From Pandoraea apista (lineage in GTDB: Bacteria > Pseudomonadota > Gammaproteobacteria > Burkholderiales > Burkholderiaceae), in contig NZ_CP013481.2 of the NCBI RefSeq assembly GCF_001465595.2, forward strand, positions 558,001-622,000: a stretch of DNA of 64,000 nucleotides, given 5' to 3'. The translations under genes and the position numbers were made by a program. The stretch's first letter is position 1. The number at the start of each line of letters is the position of its first letter. Of this stretch, positions 16,873-25,777 are shown piece after piece. Under the pieces are notes generated by a model, which searched no databases, was not told the DNA's origin, and was given only the letters and a program-made list of their open reading frames with translations.

Positions 16873-17589
16873 ATGAATATTCTCCGCACGACCTGCGCAC
16901 TGATGCTGACGATGCTCACAGCATGCACGCACACGTGGGTCGACACGAAATACCAGCAGGCCGATCGCTTCGCTACCTGGGTGGACGCAGCGCCGAGCCC
17001 GTATCGCTTGTTGCCCGGTGACGATATTTCGGTCGTTCTGCCATTCAACATCGAACTCAACTACAAGGGCCGCGTGGCCCCGGATGGCACGATCGCCATG
17101 CCGTTCGCCGGTAATCTGCCGGCCGCCGGGCAGACGCTCGCCCAGTTCGGCGAGACAGTCAACCGCGCACTGGCGGCCAACGGCATGACCGCCAACGCCC
17201 ACGCGATTGTCGCCGTCACACAGACGGCGGCGCACATCTTCGTCGGCGGCGAGGTGGGCAAGCCCGGCGAACTGGCGCTTACCCCCGGCATGAGCGTGAT
17301 GCAGGCAGTCATTACCGCACAGGGCTTGCTCGATACGGCGCGCACCGGCGAAATCGTGCTGATTCGACGCAGTCCCGACGGCCGTCCTATGCTGCGTACG
17401 GTGGACGTGAAGGCGCTCACTCAGCAAGGCGACCCGGCGCAGGACATCGTGCTGCAATCCAACGACACGATCTTCGTGCCGAAGTCGTCGATCGCCGAAG
17501 TGGACATGTGGGTCGACCAGTACATCAACAAGGGCCTGCCGTTCCAGAAGAACCTGAATTACGACATCAACGGCGCACGCAGCTTCTGA
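16873..17589 (+). CDS. Wza-like polysaccharide export lipoprotein
   Basis: 238 residues. The chosen ATG gives a classic lipoprotein signal with the lipobox LTAC, Cys at residue 18; the frame stays open upstream but without signal features. The poly_export/SLBB pattern is visible: YRLLPGDDISV and G.V.PDGTI.MPFAG, then VGGEVGKPGELALTPGMSVMQA. It forms the outer-membrane export channel with the Wzz-like partner. It is shorter than E. coli Wza (379), with one SLBB-like unit, like many betaproteobacterial export proteins. First gene of a plus-strand run of four. Confidence 0.85.
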   Translation: MNILRTTCALMLTMLTACTHTWVDTKYQQADRFATWVDAAPSPYRLLPGDDISVVLPFNIELNYKGRVAPDGTIAMPFAGNLPAAGQTLAQFGETVNRALAANGMTANAHAIVAVTQTAAHIFVGGEVGKPGELALTPGMSVMQAVITAQGLLDTARTGEIVLIRRSPDGRPMLRTVDVKALTQQGDPAQDIVLQSNDTIFVPKSSIAEVDMWVDQYINKGLPFQKNLNYDINGARSF

Positions 17590-17691
17590 TGCTCTGATGT
17601 AGATAACCGCTCGCGTCCGGCTGCCGCAGGTTTCCCTCGGCCGCCGGACCCGCCGAATCCGCCAAGTCTAACCACCGAATTCAACCACTTC

Positions 17692-19023
17692 GTGACAGCC
17701 GGGCCGCAAACCCTCGAACTGGATTCCGCCACCCCCAGCGAAACGACAGACGCTCTGCCGCCGGTCTTCGCGGGCGACTTGCCGCGCACGTTCGTCGTTG
17801 GGTGTCTGGTTGCGCTCTTGCCGTTTTTCGGCCAGACCTTCCATTACATTACGGCCCTTTACCCGCTGTGGGCACTGTCGAAGGCGTTCCCGATTCTCAC
17901 GCTGCCGCTGGTGCTGCGACTGGGCAGTCAGCCACGCTTTCCGATGACCCGGCAGGTGCTGCTGAGTTTCGCGTGGCTGCTGCTGGTGCCGAGCTTTGCC
18001 GCCGTTATTTATTTCCACGAGAGTGTTTTCGTCAGTATCACGGCGCAGGTGAAGTTGCTGCCGATTCTATATTTCTTTTCGTTTTTGGCGTTGTTGCTGA
18101 TGCTCAAGCCCACCCTGGGCGAATTGGGGCGCAGCTTTGTGATTCTGGGCGCGGTCGTTGTCGGCGCCTTGATTCTCATGTGGATCGTGGTGCCCGCCAG
18201 TTGGTACAAGGAAACCTATGTTTTCGGGCAGGCGCCGTTCTTCACCAGCGACAGTCGCGGGCATCGCATCCGGATGTCGATGTATTTCCCGTTCATTCTG
18301 TTGTTTTTTTGTTACCGCCGCGCATTCTTCGAGCGGCATCTCGGCTATCTGGCCGGTGCGCTCGTCTGTCTGGCCGTTGCGCTGCTGATCGTGAAATCGC
18401 GTGCACTGGCGATCGGCATTCTGGGCGTGCTGGTCATCAACACCTTCGTGTGGGCGCGGCCGCGCGCGCGGATCGGCTTGCTGCTGGTGGCTCCTGTCGT
18501 GCTGGCGGCGATTTTCTCGATGGGGTATCTGGCGACCATTTTCAGCGCCGGGGCCGAGACGGGGTTCGATACCCGCCGCATTTCCGCGCAATTGGCGACC
18601 CGCTTCCTCGGTGACGACGCCCTGCGCTGGTTGTTCGGCGTGGGCACCATCAGCCCTGCGAGCGGCGATACGCTCACGACCTACTTCCACCATTTCTTTT
18701 TCCTGGCGGACATTACCTGGCTGGGTATCGTGTTCGAGTTCGGCCTGATCGGTGCGCTGATCATCCTGTGCCTGCAACTGCGGGGATTGTTTTTCTACCG
18801 GCGGTTGCGTGCGGAAGTCGAAGACGATTTCCTGGGTGCGCTGTACGACTATCTGGTCTTCGTCCTGCTGGCTTCGTTCTTCTATCCTCCAACGCTTGCG
18901 CCGGGCGAGACCGCCGTTATTCTGGCGATCTTCGTCTATATCTGGCGCGAAGGCGGTTTCGATCATCGTGCACATCGTGCAGATACCCGGAGTTTTCATG
19001 CGACGCGTGTTGCCGCGCCGTAG
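17692..19023 (+). CDS. Wzy/O-antigen-ligase-like membrane polymerase
   Basis: 443 residues, GTG start, about 11-12 hydrophobic helices with a longer periplasmic loop near the C-terminal third (FGVGTISPASGDTLTTYFHHF), the typical plan of Wzy polymerases and WaaL-type ligases. Given export, flippase and chain-length genes around it, a repeat-unit polymerase is most likely. Wzy proteins are poorly conserved, so the call rests on topology and context. Its 3' end overlaps the GH44 gene by 26 bases. Confidence 0.7.
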   Translation: MTAGPQTLELDSATPSETTDALPPVFAGDLPRTFVVGCLVALLPFFGQTFHYITALYPLWALSKAFPILTLPLVLRLGSQPRFPMTRQVLLSFAWLLLVPSFAAVIYFHESVFVSITAQVKLLPILYFFSFLALLLMLKPTLGELGRSFVILGAVVVGALILMWIVVPASWYKETYVFGQAPFFTSDSRGHRIRMSMYFPFILLFFCYRRAFFERHLGYLAGALVCLAVALLIVKSRALAIGILGVLVINTFVWARPRARIGLLLVAPVVLAAIFSMGYLATIFSAGAETGFDTRRISAQLATRFLGDDALRWLFGVGTISPASGDTLTTYFHHFFFLADITWLGIVFEFGLIGALIILCLQLRGLFFYRRLRAEVEDDFLGALYDYLVFVLLASFFYPPTLAPGETAVILAIFVYIWREGGFDHRAHRADTRSFHATRVAAP

Positions 19024-20665
19024 TGCGTGTTCCAAACTGGTTCATCTGATGGGCGCGGCCGTGCTGCTGACATCCGCCGCGTGTACGAAGGCGACCTCCG
19101 GCGAACCCCTGCCGGTCGCCATTGCCGTGGACGCCGCCGCGAATCGTCACCCGATCAGTCCGTTGATTTACGGCATCAACTTCGGTACGACGGCGATGTT
19201 GCAGGATCTGCGCGCGCCATTGAATCGTTCGGGCGGCAATAGTGCGTCGGCCTACAACTGGCGGCTCGATGCCCGCAACGCGGGGCGGGACTGGTACTAC
19301 GAGAGCCTGCCGGTGAATCCGGCCGATATCAACGATCAGTTCGGCGACCGGTTCGTGGCGTTGACGCAGGCCGGCGGTGCGACCCCGATCATCACGATTT
19401 CGATGCTCGGGCGCGTAGCCACGCTTTCACGCGCCCGCGAAAGGCTGGCCAGCTTCTCGATTGCCAAGTACGGGCCGCAACAGAATTACGATGTGGACGG
19501 CATGACCGACGCGGGGAACGGTATTCTGCGCGATGGCACGCCCGTTGTGAACGATCCGAACGACGCTACCGTGCCCGACGATCCGGCGAGCCAGCAGGCG
19601 CGTGTCGCGGCGCTGGTGCAGCAATTCGGGCCGGCGCGTGCGGGTGGCGTGCGCTACTACGCCATGGATAACGAACCCAGCCTATGGCAACTGATCCACA
19701 ACAACTCGCATCCCGTTGGCGCACATGCGAGCGAAATTGCCGCCAAGGTGATCGCTTACTCGCGCGCGGTGAAAGCGGCGGACCCGGGGGCCAAGGTGCT
19801 CGCGCCGGAAGAATGGGGCTGGAACGGGTATCTGTATAGCGGTTTCGATCAACAGTATTCGATCAAGCACGGCTATGCGCAGGCACCGGATCGTCAACAC
19901 GAGACCGGCGGCATGCCTTACATCCCGTGGCTGCTCACGCAGTGGAAGAAAGCCGGGCGTCCGGTCGATATCTTCAGTCTGCACTTCTACCCGCAGAGCA
20001 AGGAATATGAGGAGCCGGTCGATAGCAATTCAGAGGCTATCGCGCTGATGCGCAATCGCTCCACGCGCAACCTATGGGACCCGAATTACAAAGATCCGAC
20101 GTGGATCAACAGCGTCGTTGCGCTGATTCCGATGATGCGCCAGTGGGTCGACACGTATTACTACCCCGGCACGCCCATCGCCCTTACCGAATACAACTGG
20201 GGGGCCGATCACCGCATGAACGGCGCGACCGCACAGGCCGATATTCTGGGCATTTTTGGCCGGGAGCGGCTGGACATGGCGACCCGCTGGGGCACGCTCG
20301 ATCCCTCGATGCCGGTCTACAAGGCGATCAAGCTGTATCGCAATTACGACGGCAACGGTGGCGAATTCGGTTCGACCAGCGTTGCCGCCACCGTGCCGGA
20401 CCCGGATACCGTTTCGGCGTTCGCCGCACTGCGTGAGAAAGACGGCGCCCTGACCGTGATGGTCATCAACAAGCAACTCGAGCGAGCCACGCGGGCCACG
20501 ATCTCGCTGGCCAACTTTGCACCGTCGGGCACGGGGGAAGTGTGGCGTCTGGCCGACAACCAATTGACCCGCCAGCCGGACGTCACCTATGCCGGCGGCG
20601 AACTGCGGGCCGATCTGCCGGCCCAGAGCATTGTGCTCTTCGTGCTGCGCAAGCCGGTGAAGTGA
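18998..20665 (+). CDS. Glycoside hydrolase family 44-like lipoprotein
   Basis: 555 residues. The start was chosen at the ATG that begins a signal peptide with lipobox LLTSAAC; GGAG lies 6 bases upstream and the gene overlaps the polymerase gene by 26 bases. The GH44 layout is visible: IYGINFG near the start, the acid/base Glu at E226 in DNEPSLW, the nucleophile Glu at E398 in LTEYNWG, and a C-terminal beta domain. GH44 enzymes cleave beta-1,4-glucan or xyloglucan backbones. Inside a Wzy operon it probably trims or releases the polymer, hinting at a beta-1,4-linked glucan-like backbone; that is inference. Confidence 0.8.
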   Translation: MRRVLPRRSACSKLVHLMGAAVLLTSAACTKATSGEPLPVAIAVDAAANRHPISPLIYGINFGTTAMLQDLRAPLNRSGGNSASAYNWRLDARNAGRDWYYESLPVNPADINDQFGDRFVALTQAGGATPIITISMLGRVATLSRARERLASFSIAKYGPQQNYDVDGMTDAGNGILRDGTPVVNDPNDATVPDDPASQQARVAALVQQFGPARAGGVRYYAMDNEPSLWQLIHNNSHPVGAHASEIAAKVIAYSRAVKAADPGAKVLAPEEWGWNGYLYSGFDQQYSIKHGYAQAPDRQHETGGMPYIPWLLTQWKKAGRPVDIFSLHFYPQSKEYEEPVDSNSEAIALMRNRSTRNLWDPNYKDPTWINSVVALIPMMRQWVDTYYYPGTPIALTEYNWGADHRMNGATAQADILGIFGRERLDMATRWGTLDPSMPVYKAIKLYRNYDGNGGEFGSTSVAATVPDPDTVSAFAALREKDGALTVMVINKQLERATRATISLANFAPSGTGEVWRLADNQLTRQPDVTYAGGELRADLPAQSIVLFVLRKPVK

Positions 20666-20666
20666 T

Positions 20667-22007
20667 ATGACGGATTCGGGCACGCCGCCGGGCAAGACGG
20701 GCGCATCGATGATTCGCGGCAGCGCGATCAGTCTGGGTGTTCGCTTGCTCGACCTGCCCAGCCGCTACGGTTTTCACTTACTGATTGCGGCAGCGCTTGG
20801 CGTTGTCGACACCGGTAACTTCTACATCGTGTTCAGCACGATGGTGGCACTTGCTGGGTTCGGGCGTCTGGGGATCGATCAGGCGCTGACCCGGCAGTTG
20901 GCGATGGACGTCGCTTCAGGCCAGTCAGGCGCCGTTCGCCCGATGATTCGGCGCGCGCTCGTGCGGGTCTTCACCGCGTCGGCTGCGGTGTCGGTTTTGC
21001 TGGCTGCGGGCGCGGGGGTGTTCGCGCACGACATTCTCAGAAAACCCGAACTTACCGTGCCGCTTATGCTTGGCGCGCTCTCGTTCATTCCGCAAAACGT
21101 GGGGGCGGCCCTCGCCGGTGCGCTCGCAGGCTTGCAGCGCGTGGGCTACAGCCAGATGATCTATTCGTGGCTCTGGCCCGCGATTTTCTGCGTGGCGGTC
21201 ATTCCGCTGGTGGTCACCGGACAGTTGACGGTGACGAATACGCTGGTGCTCATCGCCGTGAGCTTCACGCTCGCGGCGGTTGCCGGTGCGGTGCTGCTGC
21301 GACGCTTCCTGCGCGAGGTTCCGGCAGGCATGCCGCACGGCACTCTCCCGGGGCTGCTCAGGCCTGGTTTGTCGCTGTTCTCGCTGGAACTTACGAAGCT
21401 GCTGATTACGTCGGCGCCTGCCATCGTTCTCGGGATTGTCGCAACCTCGCGTGAGACGGGCCTTTTCGCCCTTGCGTGGCGGCTGGCGCTGGTCGTCAAC
21501 ATTCTCATCAGTGGTGTGACCGGCATGGCAGCGCCGCGATTCGCAAGCCTTTATGCACGTCAGGATCTGCCGGGGCTCGAGCGCAGCGCTGCGCAAGCGA
21601 TCGGACTGGTGCTGTGTCTGGCGCTGCCGGTGACCTTGGGCATGCTGGTGATTCCGCAGCATTTGCTGGGCCTGTTCGGTCACGGCTACGACGACGGAGC
21701 GAGCGCGTTGCGTGTGCTGGCGTTGGGGCAGATTGCCGCCGCCTGTTTCACTGCGATGCCCGAACTGCTCGGCATGACGGCGCACACGCGTGCGCTCATG
21801 CGTATCAACGTGGTGTCCGTCGGGGTGCTATTGCTGGGCCTTGCCGTGCTGACACCCCTTGGCGGAAGTGTTGGGGCGTCCGTGGCGGCGTCGCTCGCTA
21901 TTGCCGTGAATGGGGCCGCGGCCACATGGGCGGCCCGCCGATTGCTCGGCGTGTCGCCGTTTGCCACGCTCTGGCAGTGGACGGCGGGACGTGTCGCCCG
22001 CCGTTGA
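20667..22007 (+). CDS. Wzx-like polysaccharide flippase
   Basis: 446 residues with about 12-14 hydrophobic helices in the MOP-superfamily arrangement (N-terminal RGSAISLGVRLLDLPSRYGF; the two halves are similar in plan). It should move the undecaprenyl-linked repeat unit across the inner membrane. Its ATG begins 1 base after the GH44 stop, so the genes are likely coupled. It ends with no gap against the convergent epimerase gene. Confidence 0.82.
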   Translation: MTDSGTPPGKTGASMIRGSAISLGVRLLDLPSRYGFHLLIAAALGVVDTGNFYIVFSTMVALAGFGRLGIDQALTRQLAMDVASGQSGAVRPMIRRALVRVFTASAAVSVLLAAGAGVFAHDILRKPELTVPLMLGALSFIPQNVGAALAGALAGLQRVGYSQMIYSWLWPAIFCVAVIPLVVTGQLTVTNTLVLIAVSFTLAAVAGAVLLRRFLREVPAGMPHGTLPGLLRPGLSLFSLELTKLLITSAPAIVLGIVATSRETGLFALAWRLALVVNILISGVTGMAAPRFASLYARQDLPGLERSAAQAIGLVLCLALPVTLGMLVIPQHLLGLFGHGYDDGASALRVLALGQIAAACFTAMPELLGMTAHTRALMRINVVSVGVLLLGLAVLTPLGGSVGASVAASLAIAVNGAAATWAARRLLGVSPFATLWQWTAGRVARR

Positions 22008-22937
22008 TCAGGACCGCGCCGCTTCTGCCCGAACGGCCTCGCGCCAAGGTGTCCACGTCAAATCGAAGGTCTTCTCCGCCAGACTGGCATCGAGGCAAAT
22101 GTCTTGCTGCCAGAGGTGCGCGAGCGACGGCGGCAGCGGCGGAGGTAATGACGTCAGGCCGATCTTGCGGCCTGCAATCTCCGCGATCTTGAGTGCGGGA
22201 GCGACCAGTTTCGTCTCGATCTTCAGGCGTCGCGTACCGATGCGTTTGACGGGCGTGGCGCCCAGCGCCATCGCATAAGCGATGAAGTACTCGTTCCAGC
22301 GCGGCGCGTTTGCCATTGCGAGGTTGTAGGCCCGGCCGCCAGCGTCGGGCCGTCGCAGCGCGCCGAGCGCGGCGGCGACCACATCGTCGACATGCACGAG
22401 GTTGCTGTGCGCGTCGCCCGCCGCGCCGAGATCGCCGAGGCGGCCAGCGCGCAGCAGTTGCGCAATGCGCTCCGACCATTGCGGACTACCGCCGCCGTAG
22501 ACGCATCCCGGGCGCAACATCGAAACCGTGGGCAGGCCGGCGAGCGCCTGCTCCGCTTCCACTTTGGCCATACCGTAGGGGCTCGCCCCTGCGAGTGCCG
22601 CTGTCTCGTCGATCCGGCCCTCGGCTGTGCCGTAGACAGCCATCGAGCTGAAATACACCACAGGAACCGGTGCGCTGCGCGCTTCGAGCGCAGCGCGCAG
22701 CGCACGCGCGTTGGCAACGATCGTTTCGGGCGACCCGGCAACGCAGTTCACCACACCGTCGACGTCGGCGAGTGCGGCGCCAAACGCGGCGGCGCTGAGC
22801 GCATCCACTGGGCGCAGGCCGGCATCGGCACGGCGGGAGGCGGCGATCGGTTCGGCCCAATCGGTGGCGGCGAGTGCGTTGACGACATGGCGGCCGATGA
22901 AGCCGGTGGCGCCGGTAACGAGGATGCGGGCTTTCAT
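22008..22937 (-). CDS. NAD-dependent epimerase/dehydratase (extended SDR)
   Basis: 309 residues. The start is set at the Met just before the Rossmann strand (KARILVTGATGFIGRHV); the residues before it in the open frame are unlike the family. The glycine motif TGATGFIG, catalytic Ser (FSSMAVYG) and YxxxK (YGMAK) are all present. It probably makes or modifies a nucleotide sugar for the region 2 polysaccharide, but the substrate cannot be read from sequence. It is 13 bases downstream of the GMC oxidoreductase, so the two are likely co-transcribed. Confidence 0.82.
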   Translation of the reverse strand: MKARILVTGATGFIGRHVVNALAATDWAEPIAASRRADAGLRPVDALSAAAFGAALADVDGVVNCVAGSPETIVANARALRAALEARSAPVPVVYFSSMAVYGTAEGRIDETAALAGASPYGMAKVEAEQALAGLPTVSMLRPGCVYGGGSPQWSERIAQLLRAGRLGDLGAAGDAHSNLVHVDDVVAAALGALRRPDAGGRAYNLAMANAPRWNEYFIAYAMALGATPVKRIGTRRLKIETKLVAPALKIAEIAGRKIGLTSLPPPLPPSLAHLWQQDICLDASLAEKTFDLTWTPWREAVRAEAARS

Positions 22938-22950
22938 GGAGCGGTGGGTT

Positions 22951-24669
22951 TCAGGGAGAAGTCGGTGAGAGGGCGGTGGTCGAAGCCTTCGGCAGCGGCA
23001 GCGCGCAGACATTGGCATGGCTTTGCAAGTGATCGGCAAGCCGCAGTGCCAGCGCCACGATGCTCAAGGTGGGGTTCGCCTGTCCGGACGTCGGGAAGAC
23101 CGCCGAGCCGGCAATGAACACGTTGTCGGCCTCGTGTAAACGGCTGTCGGCGTTGACCACACTGCTCGCGGGATCGCTGCCCATGCGCGCGGTGCCGATA
23201 TGGTGGCCGCCGTAGGCACCGTAACGGGTCATTTCGGCTTCCACCTCGGCGGGGTCATACGAGAAGTGGCCAACGCCGGTGCGTTCGATTTCCCGGGCAA
23301 GCGCAGCCAACGCCAGCGTGACGGTCGCCACATCCTGCGGCGTGTACTGCCAGTCGATGTGGATGCGGCGCATGCCCAGTGCATCCACGCCGTCACCCAG
23401 CGTTACGCGGCTATCCGCGTTGGGGACCTGCTCGGCGTGAAAATCCAGGCTGAAACGAAGATTGGCAGGCCGTACGATCACGGAGGGGAATTTCCGTTCG
23501 GCGAGTGTCCGGTTCAACAACCAATGCGTGAGAAATCGCACAGTATTCGGCACATCCGTGACGACGTTTCGCGCGTGCGCCAGCCAGTTCCCCACGCCAC
23601 CCGTGGCGTCGCCATACAGGCGCTTCGCGTATTCATACGGCACGATGGGGCGTGCCAGATACAGCGCCGAGAGAATGCCATTGCGATGTCCGGCATCGGG
23701 AATACGGGGATGGTGCAGACGGGCAATGAAATTGCCCGCATGCAGGTCGCGCTGCGCTTGCGGCCGCAGGGCCAGCCGGCGGCGGCAATAGATGCCTTCG
23801 TCCGATACGTCGTAGCCATGCCAGACCGAGGCGGCTTTCGAGAGGTCCATCGTGCCGATCGTGCCCGCGAGATGGCACATGTAGTACCGCCCGACGACGT
23901 CGTTCGCATTTCCCAGCCCCCGGCCGCTGACGCCGGGGCTGTTCAGCAGCACGCGTGGCACTTCGAGACCGCCGGTCGCGAGTACATAGGCCCGGGCGGC
24001 AACGGTAAAGGTCTTTCCTTCGAGCGTTCGCACGTCGGCCGGTCCGACAAGGCGCGCTTGCCCCTCCTGAATCGGCAGACGGCAGAGGTTGGCGTGCTGT
24101 ATGACGCGTATCCGCCCCTTGGCCAGACGGTTGCGGTAACGCGCGCCGAAGTCCGTCGGGCAACTGGACCTCTCAAGCGTGTTCGTCGAGAAGACATCGC
24201 TCTCGAAGCCGCCGATCATGGGGGGCGAAGGGGGAGACGGAGGGGGGAATGCCTGCTCGGCGGTGTAGGCAAATTCACCGGCCTCGCACAGGGCGTTGGC
24301 TTGCCCGTACCACGGCATCAGGTCGTTCAGCCCAATGGGCCAGCCGCTGTGCGGTATATAGTCGCGGGCGTCGAAGTCGATGGCATCGAGCGGCATGCAG
24401 CGTCCGCCCCACAGCGTGGTCGAACCGCCGAAGCGGCGTACGCGATAACTGTCGGCGGGCGGATGCAGCCGAGGGTCGGCGAGGGTGCCGGCGTAGAGCT
24501 GCTGCACGGCCGGCTCGGGAGTGTCGCCGCCGCTCTCGAGCAGGATCACGTCGAGCCCGCTCGTTTCGAGCGCAAGGGCAAGCGTAATGCCGGCGGCGCC
24601 TGCACCGGCGATGCACAGGTCGGCTTGCAGACAGGTACCGGAGGGAATATCGCGGGCGTCGAGGATCAT
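22951..24669 (-). CDS. GMC-family FAD-dependent oxidoreductase
   Basis: 572 residues. The FAD-binding GAGAAGITLALALE motif follows an N-terminal strand (ADLCIAGAG), and the C-terminal GMC_oxred_C part has the GGHHIGTARMG segment with its His and a final GSAVFPTSGQANPTLSI. No signal peptide is seen, so it acts in the cytoplasm or at the inner membrane. GMC enzymes oxidise alcohols, including sugars. In this cluster it may oxidise a sugar or sugar intermediate together with the adjacent epimerase; this pairing in a polysaccharide locus is unusual. Confidence 0.82.
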   Translation of the reverse strand: MILDARDIPSGTCLQADLCIAGAGAAGITLALALETSGLDVILLESGGDTPEPAVQQLYAGTLADPRLHPPADSYRVRRFGGSTTLWGGRCMPLDAIDFDARDYIPHSGWPIGLNDLMPWYGQANALCEAGEFAYTAEQAFPPPSPPSPPMIGGFESDVFSTNTLERSSCPTDFGARYRNRLAKGRIRVIQHANLCRLPIQEGQARLVGPADVRTLEGKTFTVAARAYVLATGGLEVPRVLLNSPGVSGRGLGNANDVVGRYYMCHLAGTIGTMDLSKAASVWHGYDVSDEGIYCRRRLALRPQAQRDLHAGNFIARLHHPRIPDAGHRNGILSALYLARPIVPYEYAKRLYGDATGGVGNWLAHARNVVTDVPNTVRFLTHWLLNRTLAERKFPSVIVRPANLRFSLDFHAEQVPNADSRVTLGDGVDALGMRRIHIDWQYTPQDVATVTLALAALAREIERTGVGHFSYDPAEVEAEMTRYGAYGGHHIGTARMGSDPASSVVNADSRLHEADNVFIAGSAVFPTSGQANPTLSIVALALRLADHLQSHANVCALPLPKASTTALSPTSP

Positions 24670-24777
24670 CGTCTGCGGGAACCGGCAGCGTAGCTAACGG
24701 TAAAGAGAAAAATGAAGACAAAGGGACGGCGCAGGCAGCCGCTGCGATGGTAGCCGATCCCCCGCTCCGGGATGACA

Positions 24778-24814
24778 ACTTTTCGCGACAGGTGCGCACA
24801 CTGCCGCGAAAAGT
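24778..24814. promoter_or_regulatory. Long complex palindrome in divergent promoter region
   Basis: ACTTTTCGCG and CGCGAAAAGT (perfect 10-bp arms) flank CAG-GTGCGCAC-A-CTG, itself self-complementary, so almost the whole 37-base stretch can pair. It lies in the 233-base gap between the divergent GMC and WecG-type genes, 89 bases before the latter. No T-run follows on either strand, so an operator is more likely than a terminator. Confidence 0.45.
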
Positions 24815-24902
24815 GTCGCTGACGAACAGAAGACTCACTGCTACTATCGTGCCTGCCATCGAATGCACCCGGCATTGCCGCGCGACAGGAACACGCTAAG
24901 TC

Positions 24903-25733
24903 ATGACCCGTGACACCGATCTGAAAAACGCACCGCACACTTCCGTTCGCCCCCGGTTCGAGCCGAGCATCTCGCTGTTCGGATTGAATATCGCAGCCGT
25001 GCCGTTCGATACGGCCGTCGACGTGCTCGCGCAGGCGGCCGCGCAACGCGACGGCCGTGCGCGCATTGTGGTGACGCCGAACGTCGATCACATCGTGCGG
25101 CTCGACAAGCAGCCCGAGTTCAAGCAGCAGTACCGTGAAGCCGACTACCTCTTCGCCGACGGCATGCCGATCATCTGGGCGAGTCGTCTCTTCGGCATGC
25201 CGCTGCCGGGGCGCGTGACCGGTGCCGATCTGCTGCCTGCCTTGTGCGACAGAGTGCGTGCGTCGGGACGCCGTGCAGTCTTCGTTGGCGGCCGGCCGGG
25301 GCAGGAAGCGCAGTTGACCGAAGGATTGTCTCAACGCTTTCCGGGACTCGATTTCACTCTGATGGTCCCGTCGATGACGTTCGATCCGACCGGGCCGGAA
25401 GGCGAAGAGATCGCGCAACGTGTGCGTGCCGCCGCGCCCGATCTCGTCTTCGTCTGCCTTGGCATGCCGAAGCAGGAGCGTTGGGCGATGGCGTACGCGG
25501 GCACTATGCCGGGCGGTCTGATACTGTGCGTTGGCGCGGCGATCGAGTTTGCGGCCGGCATGCAGAAGCGGGCGCCGAGGTGGATGCAGCGCACAGGCCT
25601 CGAATGGGTCTTCCGCATCATGCAGGACCCGGGGCGGATGTGGCGCCGCTATCTTGTCGACGACCGTCGCTTCATTGGTATCTGCTGGCGGCAATGGCGC
25701 AGCTTCGCACGCGAGGGGCGTCCGTCTGTGTAG
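24903..25733 (+). CDS. WecG/TagA/CpsF-family glycosyltransferase
   Basis: 276 residues, soluble. Family features: TPNVDHIVRL, the catalytic-type Asp in YLFADGMPI, RVTGADLLPAL, FVGGRPGQEA and VFVCLGMPKQE. These GT26 enzymes transfer a sugar (ManNAcA in WecG, ManNAc in TagA) to a lipid-linked acceptor. Here it probably adds the second or a later sugar to the undecaprenyl-linked unit started by the WcaJ-type enzyme encoded convergently 44 bases away. Confidence 0.9.
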   Translation: MTRDTDLKNAPHTSVRPRFEPSISLFGLNIAAVPFDTAVDVLAQAAAQRDGRARIVVTPNVDHIVRLDKQPEFKQQYREADYLFADGMPIIWASRLFGMPLPGRVTGADLLPALCDRVRASGRRAVFVGGRPGQEAQLTEGLSQRFPGLDFTLMVPSMTFDPTGPEGEEIAQRVRAAAPDLVFVCLGMPKQERWAMAYAGTMPGGLILCVGAAIEFAAGMQKRAPRWMQRTGLEWVFRIMQDPGRMWRRYLVDDRRFIGICWRQWRSFAREGRPSV

Positions 25734-25777
25734 TGCGGGCATGAGGGGCGTCTCGCGCACGTGGCGAGCGAGGGCGC

